Below are positions 12,301 through 23,905 of a stretch of DNA of 64,000 bases, piece after piece. How positions within the stretch are numbered: the stretch's first letter is position 1; the number at the start of each line of letters is the position of its first letter. The translations under genes were made by a program, and so were the position numbers. The DNA comes from Phoronis australis (lineage: Eukaryota; Phoronida; Phoronidae). The notes under the pieces were generated by a model that saw nothing but the letters and a program-made list of their open reading frames with translations, made no database searches and had not been told where the DNA came from. Location: contig NMRA01000258.1 of NCBI GenBank assembly GCA_002633005.1, positions 24,010-88,009 on the forward strand, read 5' to 3'.

Positions 12301-13414
12301 AATCTGTTTCATGCATACCGGTATTTAAACAAAAAAACATGATGAAGGTTAACTATGCAGCTCCTTAACTCTGCCCTGTTACTAGGCTGGCTGCCAATAG
12401 GAAAGGACAGTTGCAAGTTACCAATTTATCAAATTTGTTTCACTAGGTTGCTTGTTCACAAAAGATCTCTAAATTTGCTTTCTAGGTTTGTAGACAGACA
12501 TTAGTCGCACTTGACTGACTGCTGGTTTGGGCAGGTCAACAAACTAAGACATCTGGTTGGTTTTCGATGATGTCTTTCTGCATATTTAACAGACCAATCT
12601 GATTCCTCTATAAGCCAGTTGACCTGGTGCCGAGCTGGCGAAGTCAACCAAGTACAACCATTGTACCTTGTCTATGGTCATAGCATGGGAATCATCATCT
12701 GAATGATGCGTTCTGTGACTGTATGGTCCTGTCAGTTAGTCTAATATATGGTGGTAGCACTTAGCATATTAGCCAGTGAAACTTCAGCGTTTTTGCCACA
12801 CAATGTGAACCTAGTTATAAGGGATAACCAGGGTAATACTTTTTTGATTTTATATTAAAACTGCAAATCCTTTAAGTTATCTTGGAAATCCCTTTTCTGT
12901 CTTAATTACTGTTTCACTGTCGTGTATTTACTATCCATGGAGTAACAAATGAAAGTGACATGAAGGAGCCCCAGAACGCCTGACATCTGGGTTTTCCATG
13001 CCTTCACTCCTATTGAGGAAATAAGATGTCTTTATGGTAAAATCTCACCAATTTCAAAACAAAAATTAAAATTGTCAGAATTGCACTTTTTTCTTCATTC
13101 TTGTGAATGCTTTCAACGTTTCAAAATATTTGCCTTTGGTAGCTATGTTACAAAACCTAGGTGTGTCAAAGCAAAATGAAAATTTCACCTGTGTATATAT
13201 AGTGTCCTAAATCGGTTAGTTTTTACCATATACTCCCTTCTGGACAGATTTGTGTTTGCTCCATGGAAGCAAGCCCGTAGCCAGGGCAGGCCTTTATCCA
13301 GGATTTCGAAAATAGGGTGTCCAAAATGGGGTTCCCAGTATGACAGGGCGTCCATAATTCTGACGCGTAACCCCCCCCCATACGAAAAAGTACACTGGAC
13401 TTTCACTTGGGACA

Positions 13415-13672
13415 GGAATTGAAACTCAATTGAGGTTCAATTGAGATTCAATTGAAATTCAATTGAAGTTTTTCCCATGTAAATGAATTGATTCAATTCA
13501 TTAGCATATTCAATAGCCATTCAATAGGAATTCAATAGCCGTTCAATAGCCATTCAATTCTCCATGCAGTACAGGATCATCCCATATTCAATTACGATTC
13601 AATAGCCGTTCAATAGCCATTCAATAGCCGTTCAATGGCCATTCAATAGCCGTTCAATGGCCATTCAATTAT
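13415..13672. repeat. 11-bp minisatellite, ATTCAATAGCC / GTTCAATAGCC
   Basis: The right half (13500-13672) is built of 11-mers ATTCAATAGCC, GTTCAATAGCC and ATTCAATGGCC. The first base alternates A/G, giving a 22-bp higher-order unit. The left part (13420-13470) is a diverged form with CAATTGAGATTCAATTGAAA. No ORF crosses it. Confidence 0.85.
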
Positions 13673-15166
13673 TCTAACTAAACAGAATAATTTGAATTTC
13701 AAGTATTTTCTATAATAAATCAACTCTTTCAAAAAATGATGTATTGTTTGTTAACCTGTTCAAGAGATAAGAATAGTTCACAATCTTCATTCAACAACCT
13801 GGCATGCATGAATACAATAAAATCAAAGACTACTGAACATTTTGAAACCTTAAATCGAAACTTGCACAGGTATTACAATTATCATACAGCATCAGTCAAA
13901 GAAAAGAAAAACAGAGCCTTAGGCATTTGAGAAGTAGCAGCCTTTGTAAACATTTTGAAGAATATAATGCTGACTAATTGTAGATTGTTTTTTCAACATT
14001 TGTATGCTGAGCCTCTACATGAAATAATCATATGACACTATGAACTTAGTTGAACACATCCATGCGTTGAAGGGTAAATGAGTATTTTATATCCAGTGAG
14101 CTAAATAAATGTAGGCAATAAGATAACAAATAATAATTTCAGGCATACAAAGCTATAGCAGCAAAATATTAGTTGTCTGAAAAGCACGGTCCACATGTGA
14201 TACCAGATCTTTAAATGTCGGCATTGTACAGCCTTTCATGGTCTCTGCAGAACTCTGGAGTCCGCACTTTTCAGAGCACTGAGACTTGATATAATCCATT
14301 AATTTGAGTTATCTGTCCACAACAGGAACTGATGACCGGCACAGTGTTGGTAGGTCATTGGACAATAGCTCCCAAGAATTATAGTCTTTTTCACTTCATC
14401 GTGCATATTTTCAAAGTCTTCTTCTGTACTAAAAAAGTTGAAAAATATCCAGTTAGAGGGTATCAAATAAAGTATTAAGTAAACTTGAATTTTGTATTGA
14501 GCTTGTCGCTCAGGAAATACATGAATGCTTTCTTATTTAATTAGCCATAGTTTTTAGAAAATTTAATATGCTTTTGACTAAGAGCATTAATAAGGGGGTT
14601 ATTTGCTACACTAATGGAAACTCATGGCTGAAGTTTGATTTTTAGTCCTATGAGCAGAACAGTTAATTAAACCATACTGCAGAGACACTACGGGTAGATG
14701 ACTGGTGGCAATGGCAAACCTCTAATATCTGATACATCTCTTACTTAGTGCCTATAGCTCAATTATTTAGTTTCAGTTCATGTAACCAAAATAAAAATTT
14801 ACTTTTCTCTCATTGATCTGATGTGAGAATTTTAACACAGAATCATAAAAACGTGTTTCTAAGTCTCAAATAAAAGTAAATAAAATATGTTAGGTCGAAA
14901 CACGATTAACTGACACTTGTCTTGGCAACTACATGCACATGCAGGTTTTAGTCTGTAACCCAACTCATTTTGAAATCTGTGCTCTAGTACTTAACTTCCA
15001 TAACCTTAATCAATTGAATCAGTTAAAAAANACTTTTATTGCAAACTCTTTGATGTTATTGACGGAACATGTTTAATCATTCAAATTGGGTGATTACCTC
15101 CCAGTGTCCTTTTCAGAACTGCCAAGCCTATTTAAATTGTATCTTTATTGAAGAGTTCTATCATAT

Positions 15167-15456
15167 TTTACACGTTTGACACGCTAGCGTGTCAAAATTT
15201 TACACGCTTGACACCATAGCGTGTCAAATTTTACACGTTTGACACGTTAACGTGGCAAATTTTACACGTTTGACACGCTAACGTGGCAAATTTTACACGT
15301 TTGACACGCTAACGTGGCAAATTTTACACGTTTGACACGCTAGCGTGTCATGTTTTTACACGTTTTACACGTTAACGTGGCAATTTTGACACGTATTACA
15401 CGTTTTTTACACGTCTGACACGTTTGACACGCTCAAAAGCGTGTCAAACGTGTAAA
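15167..15456. repeat. tandem array of palindromic ~32-bp units (ACACGTTTGACACGC..)
   Basis: Units TTTTACACGTTTGACACGCT / AACGTGGCAAA or AGCGTGTCAAA repeat about eight times. Because GACACGC..GCGTGTC is self-complementary, most units can form a hairpin. The last unit (15415-15456) is an inverted pair around CTCAAAAG. The array is followed by GGGCGTCCTTGCC and a C/G-rich motif (15570-15600). Confidence 0.85.
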
Positions 15457-15957
15457 ATTCTCACCCGGGACATTGGGCGTCCTTGCCAGAACCTCCATAT
15501 TAGTGCTACAGCATCCATTTGGACGCCCAGAACGTACGCTGCATAAAGGCCTGAGCCAGGGGGATTCGGGGTGGGGGGGTTCGATTGAAACCCCCCAGCG
15601 GAAAAGGTCCATCCCCAGCCTGTTTGTTGGAGATAGGATATATATGGACTACAACAACAACAAAAAATTGTTGCAGCTACTGGTACTGCTAACTACAACA
15701 TTGTAACTAAGTCAGAAGAATTTGCTTCTGATTCAAAGCACTTCACGCAATAATCGGGCCCAGGGCCCAAGTTCGCCCGAGTGGTGTTTGTGCAGACGAC
15801 AGGATTGTGCAGACGATTAGAGGAGGCTTAAAGAGGTCGATTCACAGCTTTTTAGTTGTAGTTAATATGTGTACACATGTGCTGACTGTTAGTAAAGATT
15901 GCTTATAAACCACATTTCTTTTTATTCAATACCCCATACCAAAAAAAGCCTTCCAGC

Positions 15958-16260
15958 AAACACTTGCCGCAAGCTTGCCGCAAAGTTGCGACAAGCTTGC
16001 TGCAAAAGTTTCTGCAAACCAGCCGCAAACACGTAGAATCAACTCTGACCAGAGTGGATGCAAATTTCCTGCAACCCAGCCGCAAACATTGCCGCAAGCT
16101 TGCGGCATGCTTGCCACAAACATGCAGCAAACTTTTACCATGCAAATGAAGTTTGCCGCAAGCTTGTAGCAAACATCTCTATGTCCTTATATGGAACAAT
16201 TCCTGCAACCCAGCCGCACACATTGCTGCAAGCTTGCCGCAAACATGTTCATGGGGTTAT
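15958..16260. repeat. minisatellite of TTGCCGCAAGC/TGCAAAC units
   Basis: Ragged 12-24 bp units built from CTTGCCGCAAAC, TTGCGGCA and TGCAACCCAGCCGCA. It contains the 18-bp perfect palindrome TGCCGCAAGCTTGCGGCA at 16090-16107. ORFs through it are an artefact of the repeat. Confidence 0.8.
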
Positions 16261-17799
16261 ATAGAAATTTCTGCGAACTACCAGAAAAAATATTGCTTCA
16301 AGCCTACAACATACTTGAATTGTAGCATGAATAATTTAATGCAAAAATGCCAGCTGACAAATACATAATTTTTATTTCATGCCCGCTTGTTAAAGCAAGA
16401 AAATACACAATCAGCTGCACACTGGAAATGAAAACAAAATCACATGACAATGAATAACAGAAACTATATAAGTGTCTACAGTGGCAATTAGTAAAAATAC
16501 TTGTATCACAATCAAAATTGTATCTTGAGAGAACAACTTGAACGTATGCCAAGCTTTAATTACAATATACCTAGATGTTTTATTCTTAGCGCACGATAAA
16601 ATCTATAATAATTGCAACGATATTATTTACTTGACTAAACTAACAACAGCAACACAGAGCGTTGAAATGCACTCAACGGAGTGTTTATTAGCATTGAAAA
16701 TGGCGCAAAATATGTCGAATGCCAGTGGAGAAAACCATGAAATCTGACTTTCCCCCGGCAGTGATCGGGTCCGCTTCCAGACGTGACGTAATTCCGAAGA
16801 TAGCGGAAGTTGAAAATTTTCTGTTCTCGAAATTTTGTGGGGAAGTGGGAGCGTGTTTTACACGAATAATAGAAGAATATGGGGCTTGAAATAAAAAGAA
16901 ATGTGGTTTATAAGCAATCTTTATTAACAGTCAGCACATGTGTATACATATTAACTACAACTAAATAGCTGTGAATCGACCTCTTCAAACATTAATGTAT
17001 TTCAAGAGGCATTCCTTGAAAACCGTCCTAGCAGTTCAACATGTAGCTAGGCTAGTATGATTAAAGTGAACAACAACCCTAGAAGCATAAAACAATAATA
17101 TAGGGACACTAGTGAAATTAAATTTCTTATTTTTTCATAAATAATGTGGCAGTACCAAAAAATCCCGAGTCATATCCAAGTCCGTACCATAGCTGCTGAC
17201 AGACAATATTTTGAAAAATTGTGAGTCTTCACAACAATACTAAATGTCCTTGAAAAATCAAAATGAGTAATTTTTGGCAAAATTTTACTGTAGCTACAGA
17301 CTGGCAGCTACCACCTGATTATGAGATAATTTCAAATGTTGGAAAAGTACAAATTGCTCTAAATGCTAATACTTGCACATTTGGTAAAACCGGGTCATAT
17401 ATTTGTGTATGGTTTGTATTGATATTTATTGTGCTTGTTTACACAACATGCAGGTAACACTGCCTTTGTTGTTTTAAACCAATTGCATTTAATATTTTGC
17501 TGCACTGACTTTGGCAGCAGTATGAAAGTAAAATGAAAACTTGTTAAGTATAGTGACTGAATAAAAAACAAAGAACATACAGATGCAGTTATATTCTCTA
17601 GTGTAACTTACCCAACAATAGGTCACACTTAGGTAAGTAATCTAAAATAAGTAACTGCCCTGCTTAGGTTCTGGGATTTGAGGTTTCTTTGAAATTTAGA
17701 AAATAAAAACAATTTCACAATTTCTAACATTGTCACAATATTAATGCTAACACTTTAAACATTGAAGTTTACTACAAATTTCGTTCAAACACTTTTTCA

Positions 17800-18215
17800 C
17801 CTATTCCTGAGAACACTTTTCACCAATACAGTTTCCTGCAACTTTCTCGCAAACACTTTTTCACCAATAAAGTTTCCTGCAACTTTCCCGCAAACACTTT
17901 TTCACCATTAAAGTTTCCTGCAACTTTCCCACAAACATTTTTTCACCAATTAAGTTTCCTGCAACTTTCCCGCAAACACTTTTCAACAATAAAGTTTCCT
18001 GCAACTTTCCCGCAAACACTTTTTCAATCACCAAGTTTGCCGCAACATTCCTGCAAACTTCAGTGTTTGCAGCAAGGTTGCGGCAATGTGTGCGGCTGAG
18101 TTGTGGGTAGCGGCAAACTCCTGCAAACTTTGCGGCTGGTTTGCTGCAAACAAAATTGTTTGCCGCAAGCTTGCGGCATGTTTGCTGCAAGCTTGCGGCA
18201 AACATGGTCTTTTGG
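17800..18215. repeat. 41-bp tandem array followed by TGCCGCAAGCTTGCGGCA minisatellite
   Basis: The phrase TTTCCTGCAACTTTC recurs at about 17832, 17873, 17914, 17955 and 17995, a 40-41 bp period (with ACACTTTTTCACCAATAAAG). It then passes into GCCGCAAGC-type units (18030-18215) with the same 18-bp palindrome at 18161-18178 as in the array at 15.9 kb. The long minus-strand ORF over this array is a repeat translation, not a gene. Confidence 0.8.
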
Positions 18216-18653
18216 TATGGGACCCCATATTCTTCTATTATTCGTGTAAAACACGCTCCCATTTCCCCACAAAATTTCGAGAACAGAAAATTTTCAACTT
18301 CGGCTATCTTCAGAATCATGTCACGTCCGGAAGCGGACCCGATCACTGCCGAGTCTGTCCATAGGTTTGTACTGGGACTATCTGGCACAAATGGAAGCTT
18401 TCTGTTTGTTAGAACGGGTTTATTATGCAACTTGCCAATCAATTCTTTGAAATGTGACACATATGCACATGGTCTTGTGCGTTGCCATAAACATTTCATA
18501 GTAGTCCTCAATAAAGTGTTCGAGTACAGCCGCACGTCTTTCGCACTGTCTTTCTACGCACGACGTAGCACTGTTGTTGTGTGCCAATTGGAATACTTAT
18601 TTCGACATTAAACACATTTTTATACTTCAACTCGATTAAAAATTTGAAGAGCA

Positions 18654-18888
18654 ATGCCGGACTGTTGTGTGATTGGAGGCTGTGACAATGTGTCAGGGTC
18701 TGGGCCTCTGGGGTGTCATTACATAGGTTTCCTACTAACCCCAGACTGCGTCGCAGGTGGGAAGACATCGTAAGGTCCACGAGAAAATTTAGTGGAGCGT
18801 CGCCGTATTTGGTGATATGGAGTAAACATTTTTCTGCAGACTGTTTCGAGATGGACAGCCTGCAATCGCAGTATGGTTGGAAACCAAG
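18654..18888 (+). pseudogene. THAP-domain exon with a one-base frameshift
   Basis: ATG at 18654 opens MPDCCVIGGCDNVSG.., the first zinc-ligand pair of a THAP (C2CH) domain. The frame stops at 18771. From about 18733 the +1 frame continues the same domain: NPRLRRRWEDIV, then IWSKHFSADCF (the conserved Trp, the W-S-K-HF block in place of the usual Cys/His-F pair, and the following Phe). It ends at a consensus donor CCAAG|GTAAGT (18888/18889). Loss of one C in the CC at about 18731 would explain the break. THAP domains bind DNA and occur both in host regulators and in P-element-like transposases. No second exon is recognised downstream, so a decayed transposon or a sequencing error are both possible. 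Confidence 0.65.
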
Positions 18889-19459
18889 GTAAGTGAAATT
18901 TTAGATAATATTCAAAACTGTAGATGCTGTCGCTTTGCGGAAGCTAGTAGGCCTTGGGCCACACTAGTAAGCGAACAACATTACTAATGGCGTATAGTGT
19001 CGAAGGACACTGTCGGAAGCCGCTTTCTTTTGAATTACGATTTTTGCAACATAATTGTCTGTAGTTGCTTGAATGCTACTTACCTGTCGTATTTTTGCAA
19101 TTAAATAAGCATTATGGGGATTAAATTAATTCGAGTGCGGGTGACTTTTAATGGTTTCGACCCCCTCTCTGTTCAGTAATTACTTAAAATAGATATAAAA
19201 TCAAAAATAAGCTTTTGTTATAAAATACAAATTGCTATCCATAAGCTACAACAAAACTTATCCCACCTTAATTGCTTTCAACCTACGCAAATCAAGAAAC
19301 GTAGGACAAAACGGCAAATAGTCTTGCATATCGCAGTTTATCCGTCTACCAGTCCCGATGTTTGAAATTGCTTTATATTTAACTTGAAGTATTATAAATA
19401 AATCGAAAATAAACATATTCGCATTCAAACTCGCGGCATTGTTTTTGTTTTCCATTTAC

Positions 19460-19706
19460 CTAACATGGTAAAACGTCTGAAGTTGTGCGGTCATTGTCTT
19501 CTGGATCCGCCGCTGTCTCTATATCCGAAGCGACCGGGACACTTGCAGGCACTGGTTCGAACCTGCAGGGCCCGTTTATGTTATCCAGAACACGCTCACG
19601 ATGGTCGTTGTGCATATTGTCTGTGTCCGACGCTTTATCGTTACAAAAGATTTTCTAAAATTTCCTCACCGTTGGAAGACTCATCGCTAAAGCTTTCGTA
19701 ATCCAT
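19460..19706 (-). pseudogene. broken N-terminal exon of a transposon-associated acidic ORF (P2X7-tail-like, tentative)
   Basis: On the minus strand ATG (19706) gives MDYESFSDESSNGEEILENL, then a stop. The +1 frame continues NDKASDTDNMHNDHRERVL, then GPCRFEPVP and an acidic stretch to TAG at 19460. An extra T in a TTTT run would account for the break. The 'RFEP' block after an acidic N-terminus is like proteins carrying the P2X7-intracellular-tail-like domain that are common in invertebrate transposon-rich genomes. The defining Cys cluster is not in this window, so this is inference. It lies tail to tail with the THAP exon. Confidence 0.35.
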
Positions 19707-20287
19707 GTTGGTTTCTGCCTTGTGTGACTGCGGTTTACCAGCCGAGTACATTCCAACAACACAGTTGTCTTTGGGACTGGACATCAGACGCTTATGTAAC
19801 CGCCTAGTCTGACTTCAGAATTGACTCAGCTGAAGTTGGAGAAGGTCATTACTGCTGGGCTTATCTAATTAATCATGCTGTGCAGACAGTAACTAGCCCA
19901 AGTAACAGGCTCCTGCAATGCTATTCTTTGAGTTGAAAAGCAGTTGTTTTGGTGTGAAACTATGTCTTTAATACCATGTAACATTCACCCATTTGGCCAA
20001 GGTTATACCATAGGGTTACCTACCCACAAGGAAGTCTAGAAGTAAATGTCTATAACTAGCTAAGTTTTAAAGCAGTGAAAGAAATCTGAAAAAGTAGTGT
20101 GGCGTGAATGTCTTTAAATCAACCAAGAAACAAAACAGCAGAAAATATGATTGTTCTCTGCTATTTTAGTATGCTTGCTAGGATGGTAAGGTGCAGGCAT
20201 TTCAAATTTTGAATTGGAGGTGATCGTTAAATGGTTAATTGTACATCCAGTGTCCACTTTGTGGATTGGTCGATTGACATGCATCGG

Positions 20288-20307
20288 CGTGTACGGTACC
20301 GTACACG
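20288..20307. repeat. 20-bp perfect palindrome
   Basis: CGTGTACGGTACCGTACACG reads the same on both strands. It is isolated, with no gene within 500 bp. Confidence 0.9.
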
Positions 20308-21070
20308 TTTGTGCGTTTCCATTCTTTTAAATTCAGTACACGCCAACGGTAAGTTCACTATTAAGGCAGTCCTCTGCCGTTGCTCAAACATTTAACTAGC
20401 GTGACATTTTGTTCTTGCACTAGGAAACGAGCATGTTCACAGTATTAGGGAAAAGCAGGTCTAGACCTAATAAAACTTTGGTCAGAAGTGTCCCCTCAGT
20501 CAATCAGTGGCAATGGTGCACAGCCTCGCAGACTTCGTACGAGCAACAAACTTGATGGAAAAGATTTCTAAGGTTACATGTCACCATTCCAAAGGGTCTC
20601 TTAATATTGAAGGTCCACCACTCTGAAGTTTTACTATAAAGAAGATTCATTTCTCGGACTGTCTGCTAATGACTTGGAACTGACATGAATGAAATGTTGT
20701 ATTAATCTGTGTCCATTTAGTATCCATTTATAGGGTATGCAAGACTTGAATAATTCTTAAACATTGATCACAGTGTTTGCAAATGAGCTCATTTCTAATC
20801 ACTGCCAATCATGATTCTTGAACCTAACTAGCGACTCATTCTCAAGCAGTGACAACATCTGGAGCACAGGTCAGGGTTGTGGCGACCAACAGCTCCTCTA
20901 AATTTAAGAAGACTGAATGGGAATCTTGACTGTTTGAAGACAGGCAGGGACACGGGGTAGCCTTTTAACTGCATTTAGTTTCAACCGGCTGTGAGCACGG
21001 TTCCGTCGGTTGAGGTAATAATTCATCAATATCCTACTTCATATTCTTTTAAAACAGTACTAAACTCTGT

Positions 21071-21575
21071 AGGGCCTTTCATACTAACGTTGACGCGTCG
21101 ATGGTTTGGGGAGTTGCGGTCGGTATGAACGCTTAATTCTGGTCCTGGATCGCAGTTAACAGCTCCAACTAAGGTTCCAGTTAACAGGTGGATTTAAGAT
21201 CACAGCGTCGACGCCATGGTGCAGTATGAACGCTTAACTCCTGTCCAATCGAAGTTATCGCCAGGTGCCACTGTTATCGTCAACAGTTACAAGGTAGTTC
21301 CCTCACTAATAGCTGTTTATATTTTGCTCTAATTGTAACCAATCAATTTAAAAATAAGTTTAATGTCACTCAGCACATGTATAATTTCAAATTCAAAAAT
21401 TTTAAAAAATCTTAGCATGCAGCACCACCTTGCGATAACTTCGATGACGACAGCGGCACCAACCGCTTACTTTGATGTTCATTAACTACCGAAGCCAGTG
21501 TGAATGGTCCCGTTAACTGCGCTGTTTATATCGATGCTCCCCTCAGACCGGAGTTAAGTCAATATGAAAGGGCCT
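21071..21575. mobile_element. ~505-bp MITE with AGGGCCTTTCATAYT termini
   Basis: The left end AGGGCCTTTCATACTAACG and the right end, read on the minus strand, AGGCCCTTTCATATTGAC form imperfect inverted repeats. The interior has repeated GTTAAC/CAGTTAAC motifs and no ORF. This is typical of a non-autonomous DNA transposon. Confidence 0.6.
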
Positions 21576-21774
21576 AATCGATTTCCACCAATCCTTGTTC
21601 TGTCACCTGCTAATGCATCTGACTGGTGTCAATCTTCCAAGTTAAAAGTATACCAAACAAAATAATGCTCTGTAACGGCTCGACAACCCTCTCAAGCTTT
21701 GAGGAAAATTAGAAAACTTACAAATTCTCCCAAAGGGGCAATTGCGACCTACACTTTTAGCAAGTTACGCGGCA

Positions 21775-22165
21775 TCTGTGGGAAAAGACTACCCCCAAGG
21801 ACCATAATGTCCAATTCGTGAGATATTGGGTATGAATTCTTAGTTGATACCAGCTTGTCTTTGAAGATTGATGCCAATGATGCATCAGCAAGTGAGAGAA
21901 CAACTTGTTGAAATCATCAAAATAGGGTAAGGAAGGAGGCAATTGAAAATTCTTACACCCCATGTCACAGTTTGGACAGTATGGTCCTTGGTGGGTGGAC
22001 TTTTCCCATAGTTGCCATGTCGCAAAAAGCGTATGTCAGGCTTGTCCTTTTAGCAAACTTTGAAAAGAGTTTTCAAATTTTCAGCAAACTTTTCAGTGAG
22101 GGTTGTCAATGGTTACAGAGTATTATTTTTTGTTTCAGAGAACTGGATGGGAAAGTCATTTTTAG
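21775..22165. repeat. foldback-type dispersed repeat
   Basis: TGTGGGAAAAGACTACCCCC..GGACCATAATG (21778-21812) is mirrored by CAGTATGGTCCTTGGTGGGTGGACTTTTCCCA at 21978-22010 in inverted orientation. The flanks match the copy at 12.0-12.3 kb. Non-coding. Confidence 0.5.
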
Positions 22166-23261
22166 TATCTGTCAGTAGGCCAAACCCGGCTTTGGTTATC
22201 TTTTAAAAATGCAAGAACATACTTAGTTTTCCATATTTATAAGGCATACAGGCAATTTCGTATGCGCATGAAATCAATAGTACCCGGATGTTGTTTTCAG
22301 TATAGGTACACCACTTGGCGCATCTAATAACCGAAATATCATTTACTTTTGAATGCAAAAGTATTAAAATTGGGTTCGAAATTTTAGTTATTTCTGAGTT
22401 AGTGAACCTTCGGAGTAGAGAACCTTTAGAATTGTGGGCTGTTTCCATTTCCAGTGAAACGCGCAAAAATACAACCAGATAAAAATTTGGTCAAGTCATT
22501 CTCAGACTAAAAAATTCTGTCCGAGTATGTATTTAAGCACGCCTGTTTTGAAAGTTTGGCGGAAGGTAACGCGAGAACGTTCTCTTTCTGGACCACTTTG
22601 CAAATCCGAATTTGAGTCCCATTCCAATTATGAGCAACCGTCGTGGCATCCTCATTTCCGTCTCATCTCAGGAACATAGAGCTGAGAGTCATCGTTGTGA
22701 AAACAGATTTTCCCTTTCCTAAGCTGCGTCAAGGGCCTTACTGAAAACTACACCGGGTTAATTGACCTTTGCAAAATATCAAAGGTTCACCGTTCCAGAA
22801 ATTCGAACCACCTCCTGCGCGATGCCAGGCTGGGCCTGGTAAGTTAATGCAGAACCCGAAGATGCTGTCCCTTTGTTGTGCCATTTCCGTCACTTTTTAT
22901 CTTTCCCTTGGTAGTGCATACTTAGCAATGCAACTGTAATTAACACGTTAAAAAGTCTGTGCAAGATGAGCAGGGAATCACCGATTCTTTCTAAAGGTAG
23001 CGTCAAAAATGGTGGCTTTCCCCTTTAATCTGTAGTTGTTTGAGTTGGCAGAAAATTTCCCTCAATACCACATGGTCATAATATTTTCCTTTAGTAAACT
23101 TGATTACCTTGTTTTGATCAATGTCTCTCATAACTTAGGAGACTCGTGTGACTCGTGTTTTCGTAGCACTAGAGAACTTTAAGGTCACCACGTGCTCACT
23201 TGAAGAAAGAGCTAAATGTTAATACGATGAATGTTTTCAGTCATCCAGTTGGGTCATAGTA

Positions 23262-23905
23262 TAAGAATCAATAAATCTAGTACTGGACTTACGGTATGTG
23301 GAGATGGCTACGTTGCGTCCTCCTCTCGAGGACTTCATCAGGCCACTGAGTTGTCATGTGACTTGTCATGTGATCTGTCGTACAGTTTCCGCAGGATTCT
23401 CTTCAGCGCCCTATCCCATGTCCTAGGTAAGTGAAACCGCAGCCCCCCTGTCTATTGAGGCTAGGATTCTCAATCTCTCGTAGATAGCTGCTTTGACCCC
23501 TCTCCGAAACCAATTCTCTTCTCTATCTCGTTTCAACCAGCATCGGAGGTTCAGTTATGGGGACTGCTATGATTCAGCACTTTTTAGTCACATGGCTTCC
23601 ACAGACCACTCTTTTGCCATTGAAGATGTGAAGATCCTGGATAGAGAAGAAAATTGGTTTCGGAGAGGGGTCAAAGAAGCTATCGACGAGAGAATTGAGA
23701 ATCCTAGCCTCAATAGACAGGGGGGGCTGTGGTTTCACTTTACCTAGGACATGGGATAGGGCGCTGAAGAGAATTCCGCGGAAACTGTACGACAGATCAC
23801 ATGACAAGTCACGTGACAACTCAGTGGCCTGATGAAGTTCTCGAGAGGACGCAATGCAGCCATTTCCACGTACCGTAAGTCCAGTAATAGATTTATTGAT
23901 TCTTA
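23262..23905. mobile_element. Penelope-like element fragment as a 266+266 bp inverted repeat
   Basis: The left arm (23262-23527) and right arm (23640-23905) are near-identical reverse complements with a 112-bp spacer. The right-arm plus strand encodes DREENWFRRGVKEAIDERIE then PSLNRQGGLW. This is the C-terminal part of a GIY-YIG-type endonuclease region as found in Penelope-like retroelements (R-x-x-x-EA and LNR motifs). The left arm encodes the same segment on the minus strand. The arms therefore look like two truncated copies joined head to head. Confidence 0.6.

Larger units (their letters stand above)
15830..18350. mobile_element. compound repeat: two inverted minisatellite-bearing copies flanking an 'empty' copy of a ~230-bp element
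   Basis: The middle copy (16756-16987) consists of block A' (CGGCAGTGATCGGGTCCGCT...) joined directly to block B' (AGAAATGTGGTTTATAAGC...). Block B' recurs inverted at 15830-15935, next to a minisatellite (15958-16260). Block A' recurs inverted at 18222-18350, next to a second minisatellite (17780-18215). The array lies exactly between A and B in these two copies. Its borders carry CCCATACCAAAA / TTTTGGTATGGG. The middle copy reads ...AATATGGGGCTTGAAATAAA with no array. The class of the element is unknown. Confidence 0.65.

Noticed and set aside
13262-15600. Possible TIR element spanning the minisatellites (GGCGTCCA-type ends near 13345 and 15475)
   Set aside because: Only short shared phrases (CAGGCCTTTAT, GGGCGTCC) in opposite orientation; too weak to define an element.
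17861-18535. 224-codon minus-strand ORF
   Set aside because: Most of it is the translation of 41-bp and 12-24-bp tandem arrays (KLQETL, AASLRQ repeats). Both strands are open for the same reason.
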